From assembly GCA_018401455.1 (NCBI GenBank), contig JAGYKU010000007.1:16743-80742 (forward strand): 64,000 nt of DNA, given 5' to 3'. The notes beneath the pieces were generated by a model. The model saw only the letters and a program-made list of their open reading frames with translations, was not told the origin of the DNA and ran no database searches. The position numbers and the translations under genes are program-made. Source of the stretch: Flavobacteriales bacterium (GTDB taxonomy: Bacteria > Bacteroidota > Bacteroidia > Flavobacteriales_D > Parvicellaceae). Below, piece by piece: positions 30,967 to 41,869 of this stretch. Numbering within the stretch: position 1 is the first letter of the stretch; each line of letters begins with the position of its first letter.

Positions 30967-33900
30967 TTACCTCACAACTTGAATCCATCCTGTTTGTTTA
31001 AATTGCAAGGAAGGTATTTCAACAATATAGAAATAGGTTCCGTTTGTAACAAACTCTCCATTTTTATTTCTTCCATCCCATACAATATCATTGTTGTTGT
31101 AGTTCTGATATTTTTGGATTTCATCTCCCCATCTATTTACAAAAGTTACTGAGTTTGCTTCACCCAATAAAGATGGAATATCTAAAATAAAGTTGTCATT
31201 TACACCATCTCCGTCTGGGGAGAAAGCGTTTACAGTAATTACATTATTATCGCAATTTGGATCTGCAACTAAAACAATTGAATCATAAAACAAACAGTTG
31301 GTTGTTCCGATGTACATATAATAAGTTGAAGTTGCACTTGTAGGTGTAATAATTGGGTTAAAAATAGTAGTATCACTGACGTCTGCATTACTATTATACC
31401 ATAAGATATCTCCACTTCCAGATCCATTTATTTGAACAGCATCGCCTAAACAGAATGAAGGTTCGTAATCGAAAGTTGCATCGTATATTTCTAATTGTAG
31501 TTCTATAGAATCTGCCTCAGAAACACAACCTCCATTTTCTTCTGTTAAATATATGTAGTGATTGGCAACATTACTGTTGTCTAAATCCAATGTATTTCCA
31601 GTAGAAGTGTTTCCTGAAAGAGAACCAATATACCAAGTGAAAGTTCCTGTAGTTCCAGCATTTGATGTAGCACTTAAAACAGGATAAGAACTTCCTGATG
31701 GGTCTTCACAAATAGCCAATAATGTCCCTTGATCAATCGTTGGGACGGGTATTGAGGCAGCGCCTACTCCCACTGTAGCTTCTCCAAATACCTCACATCC
31801 ATTTGCGTCTGTCCCTACAAAGTAATACGTTTGAGACGTTAAGTTTGACAAAGGGTTATTAGTTCCTAAACTTATAATAAGATCATTATCTTCAAACCAT
31901 TCAAAAGAAACAGTTCCAGAACCACCATTTACATTAATAACTTCAGCGGATCCGTTATTTAATCCACAAATAATGTCTGTTACTAAAGTATCGTAAGTGA
32001 TTTCTGTAGGTTCTATAATTACTACATTTTGTAGAGTCCCTACACAACCAGCATTATCTTGAACTTGTAGCGAATAACTTCCAGTGTTAAGAGCATTCCA
32101 CGAATTGATTGTAGCAAATGCTCCAGAATTAAACGAATATTGATATGGGGGTAATCCTCCACTTGCAGAAGAAGTTATAGAACCATCAACTGAGCCAAAA
32201 CATGAAATATCAATAGATTGAATATCTAGAGTTGCTGTATCAAATATTTGAACAGTAAATGTAGTATCGAAAATACATCCATTATTTGACGTATATGATG
32301 CATCTACTGTTTGATTTCCAGCACCATTAAATTGAATTCCACTTGCTACAAAATTTGAACTCGTAGCGGGTGTTGCGTTCATAAAATTCCAAGAAATATC
32401 ATTGATTCCGCTTGAAGGAGAATTGATTGGTTCAAAAGTAAATGAGTTTGAATTCACACAAGAGTCAGTACTAAATACGGCAATGAAAGGATTGAAAGTT
32501 TCTCCAGGTTGAATATCTACAACTCCATTTACAAGACATCCATTTGCATCAGTAACTTCCCCAATGTAATCACCAACACCTACGTTAATTAGTGAATCTC
32601 CAGTTCCAACAGAAACGCCTCCAGGGTTGGTTTGCCAAGAAACTGTGTAACTTGTAGATGTAACTCCACCTGAAACATTTTGTACAAAAAGACTTCCGTC
32701 ACTATTTCCATCACATATTTCTTGAGTTGAACCAAAAGAGGCAAGAATTTCTGTAGGTTCGTTAATTGAAACAGGTCCAAATTGCGCAACACATCCATTA
32801 GCATCAATTGCTTCTACATAATAAGCACCTGGGCTAAGGTTATTAACTGGATTTGCTGAACTAAACCAAGTAATATATGGGTCATTGTACCAATCTATTG
32901 TAAATGCTCCGGTTCCTCCGTTGGGTATTGCCTCTGCTGTTCCATCTGAAAAACCAAAACAGGTTACATTTGTACTGTTTGCATTTACGCTAACAGCAGT
33001 GGGTTCAAATAAATTTATGGACGAAGTTTGAAAACATCCATTTACATCAGTTACATTAATGTTATAGTTTCCAGCTGGAAGATTCGTTGCAGTTTGTGTT
33101 GTAGAAACTGTAGTAACGCCATCATTCCAATCGAAAATAAATGGACTTACACCTCCAGAAACAACAACATCTAACTCTCCATCTGAATTTCCAGCACAAG
33201 AGATTTCAAAACCATTGTAATTTGAAGTTACTGTAGGAGAAAGAATGATTTGTGGGGGTTGATTTACGGTAATCATAGTATCTCTTTGACAACTATTTGC
33301 GTCTGTTACTAATAGGTAATAAACCCCTCCTAAAACAGAGGTTACAGGGTTAGAAGAACTGTATAAAGAAGTAAGTCCAGCATCAGTGTACCAATCATAA
33401 GTATATCCTCCAATACCTCCACTTGCACTTGCAGCCATAGTTCCATCAGCAACACCGAAGCATGTTGCGTTTGTAACCACTGCATTTGGATGAATTAATG
33501 AAGGTTCGTTTACTACCGCATTGTAATTTGATATACACCCAGAAACCGCATCAGTCATTGTAAGAGAATAACTTCCAGCCTCTAATCCAATAATATTTTG
33601 ATTGGAAGAAGTGAAACCGTTGGGACCAGTCCAATTATAATTATATGATCCAACTGGTGCTAACATAATGGAACCATCAAAAGAACCATTACATGTAAGA
33701 TCAGAAATAAAAGGATTTCCTTCATTTGGAAGTGGGTTTACATTCAAGGTTACGTTACTCGAATCAACACAACCATTAACATCTGTTACAATTAGTTTGT
33801 GAATATATGTACCTGGGATTAAGACAACAGTTGATGCATCTTCAACAGCATTACTTACGAAGTCAATTCCATTTTGCCAATTGAAGTTAAAAGGTCCAGC

Positions 33901-35691
33901 ACCAGTAACTGTAGCGTCATAAGTATGGGTGCTTCCATCACAAATATCGCTGGGTGAAACAATAGATATTGCCGGAAGAGAATTTACGTTCACTGTAACT
34001 TGATTAGTACTCGAACATGCTGTAGGAACATCAGTAACAGTTAAAGTGTAAATAGTAGTAGCTACTGGATTTACAACAGTGGTTTGAGAAACTCCACCTC
34101 CATTATCCCAATTATAAGAATATGGACCTGTAGTTCCTGAACCAGAACCCGATAATGTTGCGCTTTCTCCTTCACAGATAAAATAATCTGGACCAACAGT
34201 TACTACTGGAATTGGAGGGTCTATAAGAGTAAATGTTTGGTTGAGTACAGAACGACAATTTACACCAGAATTTCCAATTGAATCTAAAGTGTAAACACCT
34301 GCAGGTAAGTTGTTTAAAACAAAATTACCAGATGCGTCTGAATTTGAAGTAAATGGAGTTGTAGAACCATTATAAAACAATTCATAAGAAGTAGAAAAAC
34401 TTAAACCAGTAAGAAGAATTTGTCCGTCTACACCACCGCAAGTTGATGGGTTAATAGAGCTTGGAGTTGTAATAGATGGAACTTCGAAAACTCTTATAAA
34501 AGCAGTATCTGTAAAATTACAACCATCAGAGGTTAACGTAATTATCAAAGAATCTTGAATCCCTGAATTGAATGCTGGACCTATCATCAAATCCAGAAAA
34601 ATATCATTTCCAAATGAGTTTAACAAATCGATATTATTGTTTGGAGATGTAGGGGGGAATCCAGAAGCCCACTGTGCACTGTAAGACCCACCATTATACA
34701 CATGATTTCCTACTGTAACAGTGGCGGTACTATTACTTGTACAAAGTGAGTCCGTATAAATCAGTTGAGGAGTTGGCAAAACAGTTATAACTATAGAGTC
34801 CCCGTAAGGGCCGTAACATCCCGCAACTGAATCTACAGCCCAAAAAGTGTGTGATCCAACAGCTAGACCTGAAGGATAATAAAAAGGACCTTCAAACAGT
34901 CTATTTGCAGGGTTATAATCATTACTTGAGAACCAAATTGTTGTATTAGCCATTTCATCATAGCCATTTAACTCGGGAATAGTACCTTCGCAAATAGTAT
35001 CTTGAAAAGAATAAATGTATAATGAAAATAAATCGGCAGCACTAGACGAATAACTAAATTCCGAAGTAACCATTTTTGAAAGCGAAGCATTATTATTCGT
35101 TAAACGAGTACTTGTAGCAACAAATCCTCCTTCGAAAATAAAACCAAAATCTACAGTAAAGGTGTCAATTGGTTGCGACTGAGAGATATATGTTCTAAAA
35201 ATAAGAGTATCCCCTTCATTTCCATTAGTAGTGTTGAAAAACTCAATCATATAATCTTCACCAGGTTCATTTTCATGTTCGATATCAAAAATTGTGGTAA
35301 TACAATTTGTAGCAGTAAATAAATTAGGAGGAGTCATACCATTATTGGCTATCGGAGAGTTGCCTTGAGTATTTTCAATATCTAAAGGGCCTATATCAAT
35401 ACCAAAAGGATAGTTGTATATAAAACTTGGGTTATTGTTATATAATGAGTTGTTAGCTATAAATACTTCATCACAATTGTTTATGCTAATTCCTTTTTGA
35501 TTGTTTTCCCAAATGATATTTCCATGCCCTGCAATTGTATCTCCAATATTTACTTTGAAATACTGATCTATTGAAATTCCGATATCATTAGGAGAAGTGA
35601 AAGTAGCACTTGGAATTCTTCCGATGGTATTAGCCAATATCGAATCATTAGAAATTACAGATGAATCACCAACTAGTCGTTCCGATTCCAT
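30967..35691 (-). CDS. SprB-repeat adhesin with gliding motility-associated (T9SS type B) C-terminal domain; 3' part of a larger gene
   Basis: Multiple SprB-type repeats (ISCAGNSDGELDVVVSGGVSPFIFDWNDG...); C-terminus ITVNAFSPDGDGVNDNFILDI...NRWGDEIQKYQNYNNNDIVWDGRNKNGEFVTNGTYFYIV. Confidence 0.9.
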   Translation of the reverse strand: MESERLVGDSSVISNDSILANTIGRIPSATFTSPNDIGISIDQYFKVNIGDTIAGHGNIIWENNQKGISINNCDEVFIANNSLYNNNPSFIYNYPFGIDIGPLDIENTQGNSPIANNGMTPPNLFTATNCITTIFDIEHENEPGEDYMIEFFNTTNGNEGDTLIFRTYISQSQPIDTFTVDFGFIFEGGFVATSTRLTNNNASLSKMVTSEFSYSSSAADLFSLYIYSFQDTICEGTIPELNGYDEMANTTIWFSSNDYNPANRLFEGPFYYPSGLAVGSHTFWAVDSVAGCYGPYGDSIVITVLPTPQLIYTDSLCTSNSTATVTVGNHVYNGGSYSAQWASGFPPTSPNNNIDLLNSFGNDIFLDLMIGPAFNSGIQDSLIITLTSDGCNFTDTAFIRVFEVPSITTPSSINPSTCGGVDGQILLTGLSFSTSYELFYNGSTTPFTSNSDASGNFVLNNLPAGVYTLDSIGNSGVNCRSVLNQTFTLIDPPIPVVTVGPDYFICEGESATLSGSGSGTTGPYSYNWDNGGGVSQTTVVNPVATTIYTLTVTDVPTACSSTNQVTVNVNSLPAISIVSPSDICDGSTHTYDATVTGAGPFNFNWQNGIDFVSNAVEDASTVVLIPGTYIHKLIVTDVNGCVDSSNVTLNVNPLPNEGNPFISDLTCNGSFDGSIMLAPVGSYNYNWTGPNGFTSSNQNIIGLEAGSYSLTMTDAVSGCISNYNAVVNEPSLIHPNAVVTNATCFGVADGTMAASASGGIGGYTYDWYTDAGLTSLYSSSNPVTSVLGGVYYLLVTDANSCQRDTMITVNQPPQIILSPTVTSNYNGFEISCAGNSDGELDVVVSGGVSPFIFDWNDGVTTVSTTQTATNLPAGNYNINVTDVNGCFQTSSINLFEPTAVSVNANSTNVTCFGFSDGTAEAIPNGGTGAFTIDWYNDPYITWFSSANPVNNLSPGAYYVEAIDANGCVAQFGPVSINEPTEILASFGSTQEICDGNSDGSLFVQNVSGGVTSTSYTVSWQTNPGGVSVGTGDSLINVGVGDYIGEVTDANGCLVNGVVDIQPGETFNPFIAVFSTDSCVNSNSFTFEPINSPSSGINDISWNFMNATPATSSNFVASGIQFNGAGNQTVDASYTSNNGCIFDTTFTVQIFDTATLDIQSIDISCFGSVDGSITSSASGGLPPYQYSFNSGAFATINSWNALNTGSYSLQVQDNAGCVGTLQNVVIIEPTEITYDTLVTDIICGLNNGSAEVINVNGGSGTVSFEWFEDNDLIISLGTNNPLSNLTSQTYYFVGTDANGCEVFGEATVGVGAASIPVPTIDQGTLLAICEDPSGSSYPVLSATSNAGTTGTFTWYIGSLSGNTSTGNTLDLDNSNVANHYIYLTEENGGCVSEADSIELQLEIYDATFDYEPSFCLGDAVQINGSGSGDILWYNSNADVSDTTIFNPIITPTSATSTYYMYIGTTNCLFYDSIVLVADPNCDNNVITVNAFSPDGDGVNDNFILDIPSLLGEANSVTFVNRWGDEIQKYQNYNNNDIVWDGRNKNGEFVTNGTYFYIVEIPSLQFKQTGWIQVVR

Positions 35692-38007
35692 TATTTCCTA
35701 TAAAGTTTCCTAAATTTAAAACCACCTATAACTGTTGAAGATCCATTATAGATTTCTATACCTGCTTTCTTGATTAGGTCCACTGTACTATCAGGAAGAA
35801 TACCAATAAAATTGTTTTGAATTTTGGTGTTTGTTGCAAGATCTAGATAAACTCCAGTGTTGTAGTCTCCTAAAGTAGTATTACAAATGTAGTTTCTTCT
35901 GCCTCCAGCACTCCAATTATATTTGAAGAAGCACTAGGGCCATATATTGCAATTCCATGATACCCATTATAAGCATTGGTTTGATTTAAAGAAACAGAAT
36001 AACCGAAATGGTTTCCTATCATTTTATTATTTCCACCATCTAAAATTTTAACAGCACCTTCAATAGAAGATGTAAAATAATTACCTAAGTTAGACTCCTC
36101 CAATAAAATTACTAGAGGCAGATGTACCTTTCAATTAGAAAGCATATGAAAAATAGTATTGTTATTACTAAACTCTCCTGAAAATCCAGTCCAAAATATT
36201 GTTAGTATATTTTATTGTTTGGAGCGTTAGTATAGATAAATTCTTAAAAGTTTCCTGTAAAATATTCCTGTCTTCCCAACAAAGTGAGCCTCCAATTGTA
36301 TTTCCTATTCCAACTGTATTAAGAAAAACCAATGAAGTGTCAGAGGTAGGATCTACGTCAAATTCAGTTTTTCCATCTTTCACTAAACCAAAATGTTATT
36401 TTTAATAATATTTTGATTAGTGCTAAAACTTCTAACTCCTGCATTAATGTTACCAGAAATTACATTTCTTCTGTTGTGATATAATTTTCCAGTGTAAATC
36501 CAAAACCTCCAAGAAAAATGAAGAATTATTATCAGCAATAATTCCATACATATTTTTATCGCTTTCACCAAACCCAACTGCTCCTATGTGACAACCTTCT
36601 ATAATGGTATTTTGACCATTGACTTTATTGCACATGAATTGGTGGTAGCATTCATGTTTCTAAATTCTAGACCAGCAATATATACAGAATCAGTTAGTAC
36701 ACCTGTTCCTATTGCCTGAAGTTCAGTACTAAAATTCCCATCAAAAGTAACTAAGTTCAATGCTGGCCTTATCAAAGTATCCACATTGTTTCCTGGCCCA
36801 GGAACACGAGATCCGTTTTGAGAAAAACCATTTACAATCGTATTAGATTTGTTTAACCAAAGACCTCCTATAGGCAGATCTCCACTAGTTAGAATAGGAA
36901 TAGAAAGCATTTCAAAAACTATGGCTTCGTTGCCACTCAAGGAACCTAAACTTGAACTTATAGATATTAAATCGTTAGAAAACCTCACCGTATTAGGTGT
37001 GTATTCAACAGCTCCTGCATCCGCAAATTCAAGACTAGTTCCATCATCCATTACACGCCAAACTCTTCTTTGGTCATAAAGGGGCAAGCCACTGGGTTGG
37101 TATCTATATTAATTCCCTGCGCTTGCATTGTCCGCAAAAGGAAAATACTTTAACCCCCAACCATCAGTAACCATAGTTCCTAAAGTTACAGCGGTGTTAA
37201 TGAGATCACTTCCCGAAGGAGCCCAATCTCCTGGAGGCATTATCACGGGTAACATTTCCTCCTTGAGAATTAATTGTACCACCATTATTAATTATTATTT
37301 GATTAATTCCACTACCACTGCTTGTGTGATTATGTTATTTCTTAGATTAACAGTAGCACCAGTTTCAACGCTGATAAACTCTGGCATTTAATCCTCCAGT
37401 TATTGTTTGTCCATTATCTAAAAAAAGTGTTATGAATTAAACTCTGTAGAACCTGCAGAAAAGACCAATGCTCCACCAAACGTATTAGCTTCATTTTGAA
37501 AGAACGTACAATTGCGAATTTGGCAGTATTACCAGAAAAAGACATACCCCCGCTGCATTAGCAGATATATTATCCATAAATGAACATCCTTCAAACCCAA
37601 CATTCCCACCATCCACGTTTCACATTTATTGTCCCTAAAAATGCAGAGTTCACACCAATACAAGTAGCACTCCCATTAAAAAACCCAATACCATCGAAAT
37701 TAAAATTAAAACTTCCAGAATGGAAATTAAAAGCAGATTCCACAACTCCATTAATCAAACTCATGTCTATGTTAAAATGAATAGGTCCAGGTCCAATAAT
37801 AACAAGATTTTTATTTAACACTATTCCCGTTTGTAATGTCAAGATCCCAGCCACATCAATAAATACAGTATCTCCTGTATTTGACGCGGCTATTTGATCT
37901 CTCAAACTTCCTGTTCCTGAATCGTTGGTGTTTTTAACATAATGCCTAGTTGCATTAAATGCAAAAGGAATAAAAATAAGACAAAACAATAATATTAAAC
38001 TTTTCAT
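35692..38007 (-). pseudogene. Frameshifted 5' part of the same giant adhesin gene
   Basis: Signal peptide MKSLILLFCLIFIPFAFNATRHYVKNTNDSGTGSLRDQIAASNTGDTVFID; right-handed beta-helix-like segments in alternating frames. Confidence 0.75.
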
Positions 38008-38220
38008 AAATGTTCGTATTTAATTAAAATACCTATTGATCAAATAAATATATCGACAAGAGGTAATTTTTAAGAGGACGAAATTACAAAAGTAATAGTT
38101 GTCTGACAAATTTTTATTGTGAATTTAAGATTAATAAGGATAAAGTGTAATTTTCATAATGATAATTATCTTTTTTTCGTTCACTTAAGAATAAAAAAAT
38201 AAAAGTTTAATTTTTTTTTA

Positions 38221-38228
38221 TATCTTTG
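38221..38228 (+). promoter_or_regulatory. -7-type element TATCTTTG upstream of 38265 CDS
   Basis: TAnnTTTG consensus. Confidence 0.45.
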
Positions 38229-38264
38229 AATTTAAATTATTAACTACAATTAAAATTTAACATT

Positions 38265-38636
38265 ATGAAAAATATTTTAACAACATTAGCGCTTGTATTT
38301 TCAATAGGTTTTGCACATGCTCAAACAGCAAGTTTTGACTCTAAAACTTCCAAAAAAGTTATAGACAATGAAAACGTAAGTTTTAATTTCACTTTGGAAG
38401 AAGTGAAAGGAAATCAAAAAGAAATTGCAGAAAAAATGAAGGCTCACAAAGGAATTAACAATGTTACTATCAATGGGAATGTTGTAAAAGTAGATTTACC
38501 GAAAGCAAACAGCAAGGGAACTATGAATTCAATGTTACTTTCAGTAGGAATCAAAACTGTGAAAGTAGATGGTAAAACAATGCCAACTAATGAATTAATG
38601 AGTTATTTAAGGGAGCAGAAAGCCCAAAAAAAATAA
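38265..38636 (+). CDS. Small secreted hypothetical protein
   Basis: Signal peptide MKNILTTLALVFSIGFAHAQ. Confidence 0.65.
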   Translation: MKNILTTLALVFSIGFAHAQTASFDSKTSKKVIDNENVSFNFTLEEVKGNQKEIAEKMKAHKGINNVTINGNVVKVDLPKANSKGTMNSMLLSVGIKTVKVDGKTMPTNELMSYLREQKAQKK

Positions 38637-38659
38637 TTTTTTATTTTTGAAAAATAATT

Positions 38660-38689
38660 AAAGACCTCCAATTGGCGGTCTTTTTTTTT
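38660..38689 (+). terminator. Rho-independent terminator
   Basis: AAAGACCtCCAATTGGcGGTCTTT followed by T run. Confidence 0.85.
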
Positions 38690-38712
38690 AATACTTAAAT
38701 CTATTCATATCA

Positions 38713-39777
38713 ATGATTTCAAATGAGGAGTTAGACAAAATAAAGATGAATTTTATCATTGGTCCTGGCAGAAGTGGGACTACTTTGTTGATGATGCTCT
38801 TGAATTACAGTGATGAATGTGTGGCAACTCCTGAAATCAAGCATTTAATATATTTTTATAAACGTTTTGGAACAATGAAACAAATTAGTCCAGAAATGAA
38901 AATCGAATATGAAAAATATTTTAGTTTATTCAAAGTGTCATCGAGCAACCCTCTATACCAAATAGATAAAGAAAAAGTATTGTCTGCTTTTGAAGGGAAC
39001 GAATCATGCGACTATGGTCAGTTAAATAAAAAAATTCATCTTTTATTACACAACAAGACCTCATCAAAAATACAAAGTATTGTAGATAAAAACAACCTTT
39101 ACACATTTCATTTTGAAAAATTAATAGCAATATATCCCGAAGCTAAATTTTGCGTTATGATTAGAGACTACAGGGCATTTGTTGCGTCAAATCTAGAAAG
39201 TCAACACAAATTTAAACAAAATAAATCTGCAGTTTTTTATGCTATAGTTTGGAGATTTTATGCAAAAAAAATACAGCAATTATATTTGAAATATCCAGAA
39301 AAAATTAGCATAGTTAAATATGAAATTCTGGTTGAAAACCCAGAAGAAACTATCGCAAATATATATTACAATTTCGGGTTAAATTTTAATGATAATATAT
39401 TTGATTATAGGTTATCTATTGAGGAAAAAGTAAAACAGTATAGCGCAACTTCAAATCCTGACCCAAGAATATTAAAAAAAATAACAGACCTGTCTAAACC
39501 TATTTCAAATTCAAGAGTAAATATTTGGAATGAAAAACTAAACGACAAGACAAGAAAAAAAATAGAAATAATTTGTGGTAATGATGGATTGTTTTTCAAT
39601 TACAAAACAGAAAACCAATTTTCTTCACTAGAAAAGATTTTCATGAAAATAAAGTATTTTTATTTAGAAATTAGGGTTTATGTTTTTTTTAAACTAAACT
39701 CTATAAATTTACATCATTTTTTAAATGTAAAAAGAAGAGTGAAGCACAACATTAACAACAAATATATACGACAGTAA
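38713..39777 (+). CDS. Sulfotransferase family protein 1
   Basis: PAPS 5'-loop FIIGPGRSGTTLLMMLL; 3'-phosphate motif FCVMIRDYRAFVASNL. Confidence 0.85.
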   Translation: MISNEELDKIKMNFIIGPGRSGTTLLMMLLNYSDECVATPEIKHLIYFYKRFGTMKQISPEMKIEYEKYFSLFKVSSSNPLYQIDKEKVLSAFEGNESCDYGQLNKKIHLLLHNKTSSKIQSIVDKNNLYTFHFEKLIAIYPEAKFCVMIRDYRAFVASNLESQHKFKQNKSAVFYAIVWRFYAKKIQQLYLKYPEKISIVKYEILVENPEETIANIYYNFGLNFNDNIFDYRLSIEEKVKQYSATSNPDPRILKKITDLSKPISNSRVNIWNEKLNDKTRKKIEIICGNDGLFFNYKTENQFSSLEKIFMKIKYFYLEIRVYVFFKLNSINLHHFLNVKRRVKHNINNKYIRQ

Positions 39778-40841
39778 TGTCTTTAGGTGAAAACACAAAC
39801 ATATCTTACATCATTGGAATTGGTAGGTCTGGAACTACTTTGGTAAGTAATCTTTTGAAAAGACACCAGAATATTCACTGTGTCCCAGAAGCAGTTTTCC
39901 TTGTTTTTTTTTTAAATAAATTCAAAAACAAAAACATCAACAAAAAAGAGTTCGATTTGATAATAAAGCATATAGAAATTTATGGTTTATCTCACCCTTG
40001 GGTGGGGTGGCATTTCGATAAGAACAAACTTATTAAAGGTTTTGAAGAACTTACTAATAAAAAACTATTTGTTTCTTATGAAGAAACCGTTAAAATGATT
40101 TACGAAAGTTTTATTATTAAAAACAAGCCTATTGTCAAAACAAAATACATTTTGGATAAAAACCCTTCGTATTCTTTGTATCTAAACCAACTTCAAGAAT
40201 TTTCTTCGAAGTCTAAATTTCTACTCATAATTCGAGACTACAGAGCCAATGTGTTGTCCAGAAAACAAAGTGTTTACTACAAGTCCCCAAACATAGTATA
40301 TAATGCATATAGATGGAGAATTTTTAATAATAATATTTTAAAATTTCATACTTCACATAAAACACGTTCAATAATTGTAAAATATGAAGATTTGGTAACT
40401 GAAAACGATTTACATTTGAATAAAATATATAAATTCTTTGACCTAGATCCGAAAATGGTTTTAAAAAATTATAATGAAGAAATAGAACTTGACAACAAAG
40501 AAATTCCTGAAAAGTATAAAGTTAGATTTTTTAAAAAGTACTCAGACCTAAACAAAAAAGTAAATCAATCTAGAAGAGATTCATGGAAAGAAGAGCTTTC
40601 TAAAAAGGAAATTTTTATTTGTGATGTATTTTGCAATTCAATAGGTGTAAAATTTGGATATAATTCTGAGTATAAAATCAATATATTTCAAAAGTTTTAT
40701 TATCATTGCAGATATATTATCCCAATATCAAAAGCTATAATCGAAGTTTATAAGGATTACATCATCTACTATATGCCACCAACTTTTAAGTTAAAAAAGT
40801 TAATTGAACGATACAAGAAGAATGGATTCATTAAAAAATAA
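39777..40841 (+). CDS. Sulfotransferase family protein 2
   Basis: YIIGIGRSGTTLVSNLL; FLLIIRDYRANVLSRKQ. Confidence 0.85.
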   Translation: MSLGENTNISYIIGIGRSGTTLVSNLLKRHQNIHCVPEAVFLVFFLNKFKNKNINKKEFDLIIKHIEIYGLSHPWVGWHFDKNKLIKGFEELTNKKLFVSYEETVKMIYESFIIKNKPIVKTKYILDKNPSYSLYLNQLQEFSSKSKFLLIIRDYRANVLSRKQSVYYKSPNIVYNAYRWRIFNNNILKFHTSHKTRSIIVKYEDLVTENDLHLNKIYKFFDLDPKMVLKNYNEEIELDNKEIPEKYKVRFFKKYSDLNKKVNQSRRDSWKEELSKKEIFICDVFCNSIGVKFGYNSEYKINIFQKFYYHCRYIIPISKAIIEVYKDYIIYYMPPTFKLKKLIERYKKNGFIKK

Positions 40842-41865
40842 TGTTCATCTACCCTTACCCGAAATGGTATTTCTAATAGGAATGGGACGATCGGGGACCA
40901 CCTTGTTGACGAATATTTTGAATCTACACGATGAGGTAGTAGCAACACCAGAAAACGAATTTATAATAAATTTTCATAATACATTTAGGAATAAAGATTT
41001 TAAGAAGAATAAAGTAATTGAGGAATTTGTTGACTTGCTTCAATACAAATACAGTAAAACTGTAAGTTTTTGGAAGCCAGATAAAGGCTTATTAAACAGC
41101 ATTATGGAGATGGAAGATTCTCAAAAGACTTATGAAAATGTATGTAAATTGGTCTATTTACACTATCCATTTGCTGAACATAAGCAAAAAGTCAAATTGA
41201 TAATAGATAAAAATCCGGTCTATTCAATATATATTAAAGATCTCAAGAAACTTTATCCTAGAGCAAAGTTTATTGTTTTAGTGAGGGATTATAGAGACAA
41301 TATCATTTCGAGAAAAAGATACTCAGATCCCAAAAGTTCATTATACAAATTAGCGGCCTCTTGGAATTATTTCTATGATGTTATAAAAAAGGATAGCATG
41401 GGTATTTCGAATGATATTATCTATATAAAATATGAAAATCTAGTAGAACAGCCAGAAAAAGAACTAAAAACCCTGTGTTCCTTTTTAGGAATTCGCTATC
41501 ACAAAAAACTGTTATCTTTTCAAGATTTATCTAAAAAAATTAAATCACATTTCAAAAATCAAGTTACACAAAAGGTTTTTGATAAAATCACAAACATGCA
41601 TGAGAATCTAGAAAAAGAAATCAATACCAATAGAGTAAATGCTTTTAAAAATGAAATGGAAATTAAAGATCTTAAATTACTAGATCAAATTTGCAAGACT
41701 AATGCTAAATTATTTAATTACAAATCGTCAGATAATTCTAATTTAGAGTTGTCTTTTTTAGAAAAAGTCAACTATTTTATTTCCTATTTTTATGTAAAAT
41801 TATATTACAAATCTAGGCCTTTTATCAATAGATTTCCGTTGAAATTCAAACTAATAAAAGAATAA
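40822..41865 (+). CDS. Sulfotransferase family protein 3
   Basis: FLIGMGRSGTTLLTNIL; FIVLVRDYRDNIISRKR. Confidence 0.85.
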   Translation: MDSLKNNVHLPLPEMVFLIGMGRSGTTLLTNILNLHDEVVATPENEFIINFHNTFRNKDFKKNKVIEEFVDLLQYKYSKTVSFWKPDKGLLNSIMEMEDSQKTYENVCKLVYLHYPFAEHKQKVKLIIDKNPVYSIYIKDLKKLYPRAKFIVLVRDYRDNIISRKRYSDPKSSLYKLAASWNYFYDVIKKDSMGISNDIIYIKYENLVEQPEKELKTLCSFLGIRYHKKLLSFQDLSKKIKSHFKNQVTQKVFDKITNMHENLEKEINTNRVNAFKNEMEIKDLKLLDQICKTNAKLFNYKSSDNSNLELSFLEKVNYFISYFYVKLYYKSRPFINRFPLKFKLIKE

Positions 41866-41869
41866 TGTA

